Below the pieces are notes generated by a model that worked only from the letters and a program-made list of their open reading frames with translations, made no database searches and was not told the DNA's origin. The position numbers were made by a program, and so were the translations under genes. A stretch of DNA of 64,000 bases from Candidatus Brocadia sp. (GTDB lineage Bacteria > Planctomycetota > Brocadiia > Brocadiales > Brocadiaceae). Where the stretch lies: assembly GCA_021646415.1 (NCBI GenBank), contig SOEU01000006.1, positions 109,047-173,046 on the forward strand. The letters are read 5' to 3'. Positions 53,307-63,063 of the stretch are shown here, in pieces; within the stretch, counting starts at the first letter, position 1, and each line of letters opens with the position of its first letter.

Positions 53307-53984
53307 TTACTGGTTATTGTTTGTATCAGTAATAACAAACGGGTTATTTGTCTTCTCCTCTTGAATCGTCGTTGACGGGCCATGCCCGGGATATACTATC
53401 GTTTTTTCGTCCAGTATGAATAATCGTTCTTTAATGGCTCGAATAAGTCTTTCCTGGCTGCAGCCCGGAAAATCTGTCCTGCCAATACTTTCTTTGAAAA
53501 GGCTGTCACCGGAAAACAGCACGGGGGGGCTTCCATTTCCCTTGTTCCGGCTGTATAAACATATCCCGCCGGGTGTGTGTCCGGGGGTGTGAATTATTTC
53601 AAAGGTGCATCCACCAATCGTAATGGTATCTCCATCCTTTAGTAACCGGTCTGCCTGAGGAGACCGTACCGTTGTTCCGCCATAAAAAGCAGCAAGTATG
53701 GAAAGGTTTTTTGCCGGATAAGGGAGCATATCCTGGTCTTCTTCATGTACGCAAATTTGAATGTCAGGAAAAGACCCTTTCAGTTCAGCATTGGCACCAA
53801 TATGATCCCCATGTCCATGGGTAATTGCAATAATTTTGGGCAGCAGATGTCTTTTTTTTAGAAACGTAATGATCGTATCTGCTTCCGCACCGGGATCGAT
53901 GATCATTGCCTCGGCAGAATCCTTTTCACGAACAATGTAACAACATACCTGCAATGGCCCTACAGGTATCTTCTGTATAAGCAT
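53307..53984 (-). CDS. Glyoxalase II-like MBL-fold hydrolase
   Basis: A 225-residue cytoplasmic protein. Metal motifs are THGHGDHIGANAEL, HTPGHTPGGICLYS, FSGDSLFKESIGRTD and the last His in VYPGHGPSTT, as in YcbL-type enzymes. It may hydrolyse S-lactoylglutathione-like thioesters or a persulfide. It lies 11 bases after the NDPK-like gene and ahead of gyrA, so these three are likely co-transcribed. Confidence 0.87.
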   Translation of the reverse strand: MLIQKIPVGPLQVCCYIVREKDSAEAMIIDPGAEADTIITFLKKRHLLPKIIAITHGHGDHIGANAELKGSFPDIQICVHEEDQDMLPYPAKNLSILAAFYGGTTVRSPQADRLLKDGDTITIGGCTFEIIHTPGHTPGGICLYSRNKGNGSPPVLFSGDSLFKESIGRTDFPGCSQERLIRAIKERLFILDEKTIVYPGHGPSTTIQEEKTNNPFVITDTNNNQ

Positions 53985-53995
53985 GCTTCCGTTCT

Positions 53996-55186
53996 CTACT
54001 TTGATCGTAAATAGTTTTCGATCGTTTCTTTCAGTTCACAGGGACTTTTATTGTCCCAGAGTCCAATAATCTTTCGTTCACGTTCGGCGTTTTCCACGGC
54101 ATCCGAGGCGTGAGCCGCGTTCTTCATGATATCCTCCCCGTAAATCCTCCGTACCTTGCCGGGTTCTCCCTTCTTCGAATCGGTAGGGCCGAGAATATTT
54201 CGTATTTTGTAAATGGCATCCGGACCCCGATACAACAGTGCAAGGCAACGGGCTGTTCCTGGCTTTTTCTTATCAGCTGGACTTGTTTTTTCTGGGTCCA
54301 ACCCCGTCATGTACTGCACGATCTTATTAAATTCATGCATGGCATTCATGTCTTTCAGTTGTTCAGACAGTTGTTCCGCATGACCAGTAACAATTGTATT
54401 TGGTACCTCAAAGGTAAATATGGATTTAAAACTTTCTTTCAATTTTTCAACGATCTTTTCAGGTTTGGGTTTTAATTTTTCCCGAAAGATGTTTATTAAC
54501 GGGCCATAGAACTCCTCGGCCTGAGCGATACTCATCCTCAAAAGCTTCACCCCAACTATAAATAAACCCGTTCTCGAAAACATATCAATGATATTTCCCG
54601 GCAATGGACTTTGCTCCTCAAAGGGTTTCAGGATGACTAAGGTTGTTTCGGCCTTGACCCCTTCAGGAAATTTTACAATATCCTCTAAAACTCCTCCGTC
54701 AGTTGGTAAATATTCGGCAAACAGGGCTAATTGTTTGTCGTTCGTGTGCTGGTCTGCTGCGGATACGACAGCCGGTTCAAAATACTCTACAGTACCATCC
54801 GAACTCTCCACGTAATCTCCAAAGCTTCCGCGGATGGTATGTCCCTGAAAACTGGTAATAGGCCCGATCACATCGTCCTTTAACTTTTCGAGGGCGCGGG
54901 GGCCTTTAAAGAAAAGGAGTACCGTTCGATTGGTAATTCTAAATTTGTTTACCTTACGAAAGTTACTGTTAATATAATCAGTCATGACCTTTTTCCATGC
55001 AGGCTTGCAGTCTTGTTCTTCGATGGTTGCGCAATATTTATCGACAAAGGCATCGCTCGGCGCAAACATCGTTGCGCCTACAACCTCTAAGTTTGTCAAT
55101 GAAAGCAACCGGCCTAAAATACCGCCGGTACGGCTTTTTAAAAGGCTATAAGGAGTAATCAATGCATACGTCAGTTCGTCCGCCAT
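53996..55186 (-). CDS. Protein with two NDPK-like domains
   Basis: A 396-residue protein. Domain 1 (about residues 5-150) reads ELTYALITPYSLLKSRTGGI and ITSFQGHTIRGSFGDYV, but lacks the active-site His region. Domain 2 (about 185-390) reads TTLVILKPFEEQSPLPGNII, YRGPDAIYKIRNILGPTDS, KVRRIYG and NAAHASDAVENAERE, in which the His of the phosphohistidine motif is kept. Only one site looks usable for moving phosphate between nucleotides. A large helical insertion (about 255-290) is present. The ATG at 55186 is preferred to a TTG nine codons upstream. Confidence 0.72.
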   Translation of the reverse strand: MADELTYALITPYSLLKSRTGGILGRLLSLTNLEVVGATMFAPSDAFVDKYCATIEEQDCKPAWKKVMTDYINSNFRKVNKFRITNRTVLLFFKGPRALEKLKDDVIGPITSFQGHTIRGSFGDYVESSDGTVEYFEPAVVSAADQHTNDKQLALFAEYLPTDGGVLEDIVKFPEGVKAETTLVILKPFEEQSPLPGNIIDMFSRTGLFIVGVKLLRMSIAQAEEFYGPLINIFREKLKPKPEKIVEKLKESFKSIFTFEVPNTIVTGHAEQLSEQLKDMNAMHEFNKIVQYMTGLDPEKTSPADKKKPGTARCLALLYRGPDAIYKIRNILGPTDSKKGEPGKVRRIYGEDIMKNAAHASDAVENAERERKIIGLWDNKSPCELKETIENYLRSK

Positions 55187-55213
55187 AGGTTTGTTTTTCT
55201 CCAAAAATCCCAA

Positions 55214-55967
55214 AACCAGTATAGGAAATAATAAAAATGAATTTTAAACAGATAATTTTAACAAAATGGATAGGGTAGGTCAAATACTTTTAAGGGATTC
55301 CATAGCGCAATAAAGCCGCAACAAATCCCAGCCATCAAAGGTAGAGGAGGCTTAGGAGTGTGAAAACTTCCTGAAGAAGAATCTGAATTTGATCGGAGTG
55401 TACGCCTCCGATTACTTGCGCGATGGGTGTTGCTTGCGGCTCCTTGCAGGCCGCATGGCGTTAAAAGTCTACATCATTCCGGATCAAATGTTCTCAAACC
55501 TGTCCTGAGTGTAACGAAGGGACCGCCGTTGCCAGATTGTGGATTCCTTCTGTTTTTGTCTCGATTCATTCAATATCGGCGCACACACAATACTGCTATC
55601 ACGATATTTACTTACGTGCCGCTTTATGATCGCCCATCGGGCTGAGAAATTCGCATCTTCCTGAGGCAAGATCCAAATACTAATGGATGTGGTCAGACAA
55701 CAATACCCATGCTTAAATTTTGAATGGCAACATTCGTCTTGCTCTGTCTCTACCTTCTCGTAATGCCTGCCTTATTAACATATCTGTAAAATTTGCTTAC
55801 GAGGATAGGTGTTTATGGTAAAAAAATATGTGTCGCCATCTATTTTTGCCTTTGATATTCTAGCATCGTCCTTATGTTTCATATGAATTGGTGCGTGGGA
55901 CGCACCCTATCGCTTGCTAAGACCATTTCATCAGAAAGAAACGTCAGGCGCAACTAATGAGAACCTT
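55214..55967. other. Intergenic region between dnaE and the NDPK-like gene
   Basis: About 750 bases with no credible gene; frames at 55427 and 55484 overlap on opposite strands and match nothing. It contains a dispersed-repeat-like word (CCTGTCCTGAGTGTAACGAA near 55499) and the hairpin GGTGCGT-GGG-ACGCACC (55890-55906). No RNA gene was recognised. Confidence 0.45.
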
Positions 55968-58900
55968 TTACACCATTGCAAGTATTTCTGATTGATTAAT
56001 CTGGAGTGCATCGGGACCGAAAAGTTCTTTCGTACATGACAAAAAGTCATCTGTTACGGACACAAAATACTGACTGGAGGCTTTGATGTGAACGTTGCCC
56101 TGATTGGGTGTGGAAATTTCAAAGAAAAGAGGACATGTGCCACTGTGTCTCCTGATAGTTTCCCTGAGTTGAATGAATTTTGATTCGTCAAAATCAGATG
56201 TTTCAAACCGAATAGTTACGCATTTGACCAGGCGCTTAAATGAATCCTTTTCGGCAATAATCTCCTTTATCCGTAAGGACGGAGCCGTACTCTGGAAACC
56301 GATCTGGCCCTTTACAAAAACGACCTCGTCTCTGTTTAAGAGCGGCTGATACGTCTTCAATTCCTTGCTAAAGATGACGCATTCCGTAGCACCTTTCATG
56401 TCTTCTAAGGTGATATACATCATGGGGTCGCCCCGTTTGGTGGTGCTTGGCTTGAGGTTGGTAATAATGCCGCCGATAATCACATCTTCCCCTTCAGCAT
56501 GTTCAGAGATTTCTGCAGAGGATACTGTGGATAGTTGCTTGATTTTTTCTTCGTAAGCATGTAAGGGATGCGAAGTCAAATAGAAACCCAGGCTTTCCTT
56601 TTCTGCCTGGCGTATCTCCTTCTCTGACCATCGTTCCACATCGGACTCTTCTGGAAAATCCTTTTTTCCTGACTGATCTAAGTTGCTGGGTATATCGAAG
56701 AGAGATTTTTGCCCTATCCGCCTGTCTTTATTTGCGATACTGCCAATCTGCATGGCCGTATCGAGCCCGGCGAGCAGTTTTGCCCGGTTGTCATGTAACG
56801 AATCAAAACATCCTGATTTGATCAAAGATTCGATGACCTGTTTGTTGACAACACGCAAATCAACCCGTTTGCACACATCCAGGATTGAGGTGTACCTACC
56901 CTCCCTATCCCTCGACTGGATTATGGACTCGATAGCCTTGTCACCTACATTTTTGATTGCACCCAATCCAAACCGTATCTTGTTCCCGCTGGAAATCGTA
57001 AAGTCGTTTTGACTTTCATTAATATCCGGGGGAAGTACATCGATACTCATGTGACGGCAGTCCTCGATATAGTCCACGATCTTATCCATGTTCTGCTTTT
57101 CACAGCTCAGCTGAGCGACCATGTACTGAACAGGATAATTTGCCTTCAGGTAGGCCGTTTGATACGTGATCACTGCATAGGCGGCAGAATGGGACTTGTT
57201 GAAGCCGTATCCGGCAAAGTACTCCATCAATTCGAATATGCTTATGGCGATTTCTTTCGGGATCCCATTTACCACAGCGCCATTGATAAATTGGTCTTTG
57301 AATTTTGCCATGATCTCGGGTTTCTTCTTTCCCATGGCCTTACGAAGGTTATCGGCCTGATTTAAGGTAAACCCGGCCAAACGATTAGCGATGCGCATGA
57401 CCTGCTCTTGGTAGAGGATTACCCCATAGGTTTCTTTCAGGATAGGTTCAAGGGATGGGTGGAGATAGGTGACCTCCTCTTTTCCGTGCTTCCGGTTGAT
57501 AAAGGAGTCCACCATGCCACTCTGCAGGGGGCCGGGTCTGTACAAGGCCACCAGCGGCAAGATATCTGCAAATTTGTCCGGTTTTAGTTTCTTTAGCAAT
57601 TCCTTGAATCCGCGGCTGGTTTCTACCTGGAAGACACCCTTTACATCTCCGCGGGATAACAATTCATAAGTTTTCCTGTCATCCATGGGGATCTTTGTGA
57701 GATCGACGTCCTCCTCCCTGGTTTCCCGGATTAATTTGAGGGCTTTGTCAAGCACCGTCAACTTCCGGACGCCAAGAAAATCCGCCTTTAGCAGTCCAAT
57801 CTTATCTACCAGTATTTCATCATAGAATTGCGTCGTGACCACGTCACCATTTTTTGCCAGCGGGACATATTCGGTTAACGGTTCATCCGAAATTACGATA
57901 CCTGCCGCATGCACTGATGCGTGGCGGCACAGGCCTTCCAGCTTTTTTGAAATATCAAACAGTTCGTGGATGTGTTTTTCATTTTCATACAGCGTCTTTA
58001 ATGCGGGTTCCTGCTCCATGGCCTGCTTTAAAGTAATATTAAGCGTGTTGGGAATTAGCTTAGCCACCTTGTCCACTTCAGAAAGAGGAATATTCATCAC
58101 CCGTCCCACATCCCGGATAACAGCCTTTGCCTTCATTGTCCCAAAGGTAATAATCTGGGCAACGTTACTGTCGCCGCCGTATTTTCCCCGAACGTACTGG
58201 ATGACCTTTTCACGGCCTTCCGCACAGAAATCAATATCCAGATCGGGCATGGAGATTCTTTCTGCATTCAAAAACCTCTCAAACAATAAATCGTTTTCTA
58301 TGGGGTCAATATTGGTAATATTGAGCACATAAGCAACCATGCTGCCTGCCCCGGAGCCGCGTCCTGTGGCAGGGATGCGTTGTTGCACAGCGAAATGAAT
58401 AAAGTCCCAGACAATCAGGAAATAGTCCACAAATCCCGTGCTTTCGATAACCTTAAGCTCGTAGTCCAGACGTTCACGGATACTCTGTGTAATGGAACCA
58501 TATTTTTGAACTGCGCCCTCCTCACAGAGTTTTCTCAGGTAGGCGCTATTGGACATGCCGTTTGGCGCAATGAATTTAGGCAGGTGCATCTTCCCGAAGG
58601 TCATTTCCACGTTACAGCGTTCGGCAATTTTTAACGTATTTTCAATGGCTTCGGGTGTGTGCTGAAAGACCGTGTACATTTCCTGAAAATTTTTAAAGTA
58701 AAATTCATTTGTTCCGAAACGCAGTCTTTGAACGTCTGACAGGTGCTTTCCTGTATTGATGCAGAGGAGGGCATCGTGGGCGGTGGCATCATCCATATTC
58801 ATATAGTGAATATCATTCGTCGCAACGAGGTGAATACCTAATTTCTTCCCAATTTCTGCCGCTTCTGAAACTAATCTTGCCTGCTGTTCGATTCCGTTAT

Positions 58901-59438
58901 TTTGAACTTCCAGGTAAAAATGATCCGGACCAAAGATATCCTTATATTCCTTTGCCACTTTTATTGCCTCTTCCAGGCGATTATTTATTAAATAACGATT
59001 GATTTCCGAGGTCATACAACCGCTGAGACAAATAATCCCCTTGGAATGTGTCTTGAGAAGCGCCTTATCGATCCTTGGTTTATAGTAAAAGCCCTCCAGA
59101 TATGCGGATGTGGTGAGCTTTAAAAGATTGCGATAGCCTTCGTTGTTTTCCGCAAGGAGGGTGATGTGACTGAGCGTTTCTTTTCCATTCTTCGATTCTT
59201 TGTCAAGACGGCTGCCCTGTGCCACATATGCCTCATAACCCAGAACAGGCTTTATTCCCCTGGACTTTGCAGCTTCGTAAAATTCCACGGCACCGAACAT
59301 GTTGCCATGATCGGTGAGGGCGAGGGCAGACATCTTCAGTTGGGCGGCCTTATCTACGAGGTCATGAATTTTGCAGGCGCCGTCAAGGAGGCTGTACTCA
59401 CTGTGGACGTGAAGGTGGATAAAATTATCTTTGCTCAT
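55968..59438 (-). CDS. dnaE: DNA polymerase III alpha subunit
   Basis: A 1156-residue C-family replicative polymerase. The PHP domain begins FIHLHVHSEYSLLDGACKIH. Catalytic aspartates lie in SMPDLDIDFC and in a later palm segment. Fingers (GYGFNKSHSAAYAVITYQTA), a helix-hairpin-helix region and an OB fold (VIIGGIITNLKPSTTKRGDP) follow in order. The length is normal for DnaE1. It is monocistronic. It would make the bulk of chromosomal DNA together with the beta clamp. Confidence 0.96.
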   Translation of the reverse strand: MSKDNFIHLHVHSEYSLLDGACKIHDLVDKAAQLKMSALALTDHGNMFGAVEFYEAAKSRGIKPVLGYEAYVAQGSRLDKESKNGKETLSHITLLAENNEGYRNLLKLTTSAYLEGFYYKPRIDKALLKTHSKGIICLSGCMTSEINRYLINNRLEEAIKVAKEYKDIFGPDHFYLEVQNNGIEQQARLVSEAAEIGKKLGIHLVATNDIHYMNMDDATAHDALLCINTGKHLSDVQRLRFGTNEFYFKNFQEMYTVFQHTPEAIENTLKIAERCNVEMTFGKMHLPKFIAPNGMSNSAYLRKLCEEGAVQKYGSITQSIRERLDYELKVIESTGFVDYFLIVWDFIHFAVQQRIPATGRGSGAGSMVAYVLNITNIDPIENDLLFERFLNAERISMPDLDIDFCAEGREKVIQYVRGKYGGDSNVAQIITFGTMKAKAVIRDVGRVMNIPLSEVDKVAKLIPNTLNITLKQAMEQEPALKTLYENEKHIHELFDISKKLEGLCRHASVHAAGIVISDEPLTEYVPLAKNGDVVTTQFYDEILVDKIGLLKADFLGVRKLTVLDKALKLIRETREEDVDLTKIPMDDRKTYELLSRGDVKGVFQVETSRGFKELLKKLKPDKFADILPLVALYRPGPLQSGMVDSFINRKHGKEEVTYLHPSLEPILKETYGVILYQEQVMRIANRLAGFTLNQADNLRKAMGKKKPEIMAKFKDQFINGAVVNGIPKEIAISIFELMEYFAGYGFNKSHSAAYAVITYQTAYLKANYPVQYMVAQLSCEKQNMDKIVDYIEDCRHMSIDVLPPDINESQNDFTISSGNKIRFGLGAIKNVGDKAIESIIQSRDREGRYTSILDVCKRVDLRVVNKQVIESLIKSGCFDSLHDNRAKLLAGLDTAMQIGSIANKDRRIGQKSLFDIPSNLDQSGKKDFPEESDVERWSEKEIRQAEKESLGFYLTSHPLHAYEEKIKQLSTVSSAEISEHAEGEDVIIGGIITNLKPSTTKRGDPMMYITLEDMKGATECVIFSKELKTYQPLLNRDEVVFVKGQIGFQSTAPSLRIKEIIAEKDSFKRLVKCVTIRFETSDFDESKFIQLRETIRRHSGTCPLFFEISTPNQGNVHIKASSQYFVSVTDDFLSCTKELFGPDALQINQSEILAMV

Positions 59439-59942
59439 GATTTTTCTTTCGAGTTAGAAAGTCCCCTCTTGGGAGGGGATTTAGGGGTGGGTAAGTCGGT
59501 AATTCGTGAAATATTCACTGAGATTTCACGCCCATGCGACCCACCCCTAACCCCTCCCAAGAGGGGAATAATTTATACCATTATAAAATATGCGGATTTA
59601 AGTTAAACACGGACAACCGAAGTTTGTCAATGTCTCCCCAAAAACTGCTTAAATAAAATGAAAATTCCTATACAATTAAATTAGGCCTTCGGCTGCTTTT
59701 TCAATGTAAAGCGAAGAGACTCTTCGCTCTACAACCGCAACTTTGAAATTCCTTAACATTAAATTATAAATTGTGATTTATCCTGCCACTTAATTATTGT
59801 AATATATTACCCGGAAAATCAAGTTCAATTTGATAACAATTTTACCGGAAAAAAATTTCTGATACGCCCGGTTGATATAAGCATCTTTTGGTAAACAGGT
59901 TGGAGTCAAAGGGGCTTACAATAGAAATGAAGATGGATATTT
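59439..59942. repeat. Large palindromic element and AT-rich gap 5' of dnaE
   Basis: An inverted pair lies at 59462-59491 and 59539-59567. The inner parts are TCCCCTCTTGGGAGGGG and CCCCTCCCAAGAGGGGA, each itself nearly self-complementary, with a 47-base unique centre. The pair resembles the elements between kdpB and kdpC. The rest (59568-59942) is AT-rich and holds no gene. The promoter of dnaE should be in this stretch but was not resolved. Confidence 0.7.
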
Positions 59943-60563
59943 ATGAATCAGAGACTTGTCCTGGGAAAATCACGTTTCAATGAATTTTTGATACGATATA
60001 ATGACCTTCATAAATCCGGGTTTGAAGAGTGGATTTTTTATCCTGGTATGTTATTTCATGATCCTTGTAAATGGTGGGAAGATGGAGGGGTTCGTTATAA
60101 GCCCCATGAAGGGTTGGATTTCTGTTTTTACCGGGATAAAGCGGGTCAAAATCATAGCCTTGACGAGAAAACAGTTATACCGGTAATGTACGCTGGAGAA
60201 ATTATCCATATTGACGACGATTTTCTGGGAAAATCCATCTATGTAACCCATGACATTTGTGATGATAGGGGGAATAGGCTGTATGTAATCTATGGCCACA
60301 CGAATCCTTTTCACGGCATTGGCACAGGAAAAACCCTGAATGAAGGAGATACGATTGCTACGATTGCAGATACCGGAAAGAAAAGGGCAAAAATTCCTTC
60401 CCACTTGCACATATCTATGGTATGGTTACCTGAATCTTTCCCTTATGAAAAGCTTGACTGGGAAACGTTAGGTGATTGCAGTACTGTTACTTTTTGTAAT
60501 CCTCTGGAGTTTATCGATTGTAAATATAAATGTAGAGGCATCTCGAATCTGTATAAAAAATAA
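59943..60563 (+). CDS. M23-like metallopeptidase-fold protein
   Basis: A 206-residue protein with the lysostaphin-type zinc pattern. HEGLDFCFYR gives H...D, and YGHTNPFHG and SHLHISMVW give the later His residues. These enzymes usually cut peptidoglycan cross-bridges. There is no signal peptide or membrane helix, so it seems cytoplasmic or is exported in some other way. Planctomycetes vary in peptidoglycan content. A non-wall role is therefore possible. It is monocistronic. Confidence 0.72.
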   Translation: MNQRLVLGKSRFNEFLIRYNDLHKSGFEEWIFYPGMLFHDPCKWWEDGGVRYKPHEGLDFCFYRDKAGQNHSLDEKTVIPVMYAGEIIHIDDDFLGKSIYVTHDICDDRGNRLYVIYGHTNPFHGIGTGKTLNEGDTIATIADTGKKRAKIPSHLHISMVWLPESFPYEKLDWETLGDCSTVTFCNPLEFIDCKYKCRGISNLYKK

Positions 60564-60656
60564 AAAAACAAACCACAGCGGTTGCAGAGAGTTAATTAAA
60601 GATTCTCTGAGTTATCTGTGGTTGGGATAACATTCACAAATCATTGGAGGACAAGC

Positions 60657-61232
60657 ATGAAAAAATCTTTAGGCGCAAAAACTATTGTATACCCCACCCC
60701 GGTTTTTATTGTGGGTACCTACGATAAGGCTGGAAAACCAAACGTGATGAATGTGGCATGGGGAGGTCTTTGTTGTTCCAGTCCGCCAGCGGTAGCAGTT
60801 TCTGTCCGGAAGGCCACGTATACATATGGAAATATTGTAGAGCGAAAGGCTTTTACGGTAAATATTCCTTCTGAAGTCTATGTTAAAGAGGCTGATTATT
60901 TTGGGATTGCATCAGGAGGAAAGGAGGACAAGCTTTCCGTTACTGGACTTACGCCCGTTAAGAGCGACCTTGTCGATGCCCCGTATATTAATGAGTTTCC
61001 GTTTGCTCTGGAGTGTAAATTGATTCACACCATTGAAATAGGATTGCATACCCAGTTTATTGGGGAGATCGTGGATGTCAAGGCTGAAGAATTTGTGCTT
61101 GGAGAAAATGGTACCCTTGATATAGAAAAAGTTCATCCGGTTTTATATGCCCCGGAGAATCGGGCGTATTACGGTGTTGGTGCGTGTCTTGGCAAGGCAT
61201 TCTCTATAGGCAAACAGATGAAAAGTCATTGA
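60657..61232 (+). CDS. Flavin reductase-like (FMN-binding split-barrel) protein
   Basis: A 191-residue protein. The ATG at 60657 follows GGAGG. A longer frame from 60618 is rejected. It has [40 protein letters not shown] and a C-terminal [19 protein letters not shown], as in NADH-FMN oxidoreductases of the DIM6/NTAB group. It probably binds FMN and reduces it or an iron centre. No partner monooxygenase is near. The two adjacent Cys residues (CC) at the FMN loop are noticeable. Confidence 0.85.
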   Translation: MKKSLGAKTIVYPTPVFIVGTYDKAGKPNVMNVAWGGLCCSSPPAVAVSVRKATYTYGNIVERKAFTVNIPSEVYVKEADYFGIASGGKEDKLSVTGLTPVKSDLVDAPYINEFPFALECKLIHTIEIGLHTQFIGEIVDVKAEEFVLGENGTLDIEKVHPVLYAPENRAYYGVGACLGKAFSIGKQMKSH

Positions 61233-61299
61233 AAAATGCAAATTGCACGTAGGGGCTGGGTTACCCCGCTCCTACCATTTTCATTGAATTTTTTTATGT

Positions 61300-61375
61300 G
61301 TTTCGGTGTGTCCTCTCACCGAGACAAAATAACGTGGTAAGGTATATATGTTTCGGTGTGGGATACACCGAAACA
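61300..61375. repeat. Tandem hairpins in the YbaK-like gene leader
   Basis: A perfect hairpin TGTTTCGGTGT (61349-61359), 5 bases, ACACCGAAACA (61365-61375) follows a degraded copy at 61300-61327. Before it, at about 61250-61276, lies a third palindrome of the GTAGGGGC...GCTCCTAC type. The hairpin is about 60 bases before the gene start. Confidence 0.6.
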
Positions 61376-61437
61376 TCACGGCGTCGATCAATAAAGAATT
61401 TTCGAACCAGATGCATTATGTCAGGAAGGAGGTTCCT

Positions 61438-61905
61438 GTGCCAGTGAAAAGATTAAAAGAATTTTTGGACAGTCAGAACATTAAGTACGTCACTATTAGC
61501 CATTCCCGTGCCTTTATGGCCAAGGAAACTGCAACATCTGCCCATATTCCATGGAAGGAATTGGCTAAGACAGTCATGGTGAAAATCGATGGAAAAATGG
61601 CTATGGCCGTTCTTCCGGCTTCCTGTAAAGTAGATTTTGACCTTTTGAGAAAGGCAACGGGATCGGGTAAGATTGAAATCGCCGATGAGAAGGAATTTAA
61701 GGATCTGTTTCCCGGGTGTGAAGTTGGCGCCATGCCGCCTTTTGGTAATCTTTATGGAATGGACGTTTTTGTGGCAAGAAGTTTGACAGAAGACAAAGAG
61801 ATAGCGTTCAACGCAGGTTCACACAGGGAACTGGTCAGGATGGCATACAAGGATTTCGAACGGCTGGTGAAACCGAAGGTAATGGAGTTTTCAATTGAAA
61901 CCTGA
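61438..61905 (+). CDS. YbaK/ProX-type aminoacyl-tRNA deacylase
   Basis: A 155-residue protein with a GTG start at 61438, five bases after AAGGAGG. A frame reaching back to 61348 would read through a hairpin and is not credible. The YbaK core has VTISHSRAFMAKETATSAHI, LAKTVMVKIDGKMAMAVLPA and GCEVGAMPPFGNLYG, with the invariant Lys in the second. Such enzymes remove wrongly attached amino acids from tRNA-Pro or related tRNAs. The substrate cannot be read from the sequence. Confidence 0.86.
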   Translation: MPVKRLKEFLDSQNIKYVTISHSRAFMAKETATSAHIPWKELAKTVMVKIDGKMAMAVLPASCKVDFDLLRKATGSGKIEIADEKEFKDLFPGCEVGAMPPFGNLYGMDVFVARSLTEDKEIAFNAGSHRELVRMAYKDFERLVKPKVMEFSIET

Positions 61906-62521
61906 AACCTAAAAACTGAAAACCACAGAAGCACAGAGGTTTTTTATTACATAACGCAGCGAAGCCGCAACCAAAATTACCGTCCCTCTTTCCCCTCCTT
62001 CGCAAAAAGGGGACTTCGTCGCGAGCTCCGTCGAACGATGAAGGGGAGGTAAAAAACTTACACAAAAAAGAAGTTTTCACAAAGTACTACTATAAAAAGT
62101 AACATCTTAGACGTTTGAAAATTGCCTTTAAATAAATCGCCACTGTTTGTTCCTAAACCATGTGCTGAACTTGTTGAAGCATCTGTTTAGGAACCCAATT
62201 GCAAAGAAACTGAGTTTCTCGTCCAGTACACTCCCAAACCATGTCCTCATGAAACCTGTCCTCACGGAAGTGGGGAATGAGGAAGGAGTTTGGGCGCGAG
62301 CAGTTGAAAGATACCTATCAAAAAGATAAATTGTTACAAAAGTTGTCATTCCTGCGAAAGCAGGAATCCAGGTTTCTATTCTATTTTACTGGATTCCCAC
62401 TCCCCGATTTCACGAGGACAAGTTTCGTGGGAATGACACATGGGTATTATTTTGTCTATTTATTTATGATGTTCACTATATACTCTGATTTACACTGATG
62501 TTTTCAATAAGGTGAAATTAC
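61906..62521. repeat. Block of dispersed palindromic repeats
   Basis: This 615-base gap carries at least three foldback repeats and no gene. One is a C-rich/G-rich element at about 61980-62050. The second has arms GTTCCTAAAC (62149-62158) and GTTTAGGAAC (62185-62194). The third (62345-62437) has GTCATTCC...GGAATGAC outer arms, an inner CCTGC-GAAA-GCAGG hairpin and GGAATCCA...TGGATTCC. The last is of the CATTCC-type family of repeats known from many bacteria. Two frames at 62128-62349 are artefacts of the repeats. Confidence 0.68.
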
Positions 62522-63010
62522 ATGGTGATGAACGATATCAAAAGCATTTTAGAAACGGCCATTTCAGAAGAAGTGAAGGCAAGTCGATTTTACTCCAATT
62601 TTGCATCCCAGATGGAGGATAGGGGGGCGCGCTTAAAATTTGAGGTCATGGCCGCCATTGAGTTAAGGCACTACGAATATCTTTTGTCGTATTATCAGGA
62701 GAAATTCCAGCAAACACCAGTTGTGCAAAAATGCGGGGAATGGAAGATTGTCCGGCCTGAAACGCCGCATAAGACGGCATCATTTGGGGAGGCCATTAAG
62801 GTTATTATGGACACAGAATGGCGGGCGTATGAATTTTACAAAAAGGCCTTAGAAATCTCGGCTGATGAGAATGACCGAAAGATTTTTAAAACGCTCGCTG
62901 ATATGGAATTGTCCCATTATGAACAGTTCAGGACAGAATATAATTATCTGACAGAAAGCACAATCCGTTTTGCCAGTGAAGATATTCCGTGGATGATGGA
63001 GGTGTACTAA
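62522..63010 (+). CDS. Ferritin-like/rubrerythrin-family protein
   Basis: A 162-residue four-helix protein. Glu and ExxH candidates are in AISEEVKASRFYSNFA, AAIELRHYEYL, MDTEWRAYEFYKKAL and LADMELSHYEQF, a complete di-iron set. It has no rubredoxin tail. It is the fifth such gene in the window and far from the main cluster. AAGGTG precedes the ATG. Peroxide reduction or iron storage are the usual roles. Confidence 0.84.
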   Translation: MVMNDIKSILETAISEEVKASRFYSNFASQMEDRGARLKFEVMAAIELRHYEYLLSYYQEKFQQTPVVQKCGEWKIVRPETPHKTASFGEAIKVIMDTEWRAYEFYKKALEISADENDRKIFKTLADMELSHYEQFRTEYNYLTESTIRFASEDIPWMMEVY

Positions 63011-63063
63011 CCTACATTAAAAAATTGGGAAAATTTTTAAATGAGATAAGATAAAACGGAATA

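Noticed and set aside
62345..62437. A CRISPR-like array in the palindromic repeats of 61.9-62.5 kb
   Set aside because: The repeats are different foldback elements, each present once, with no regular spacers.
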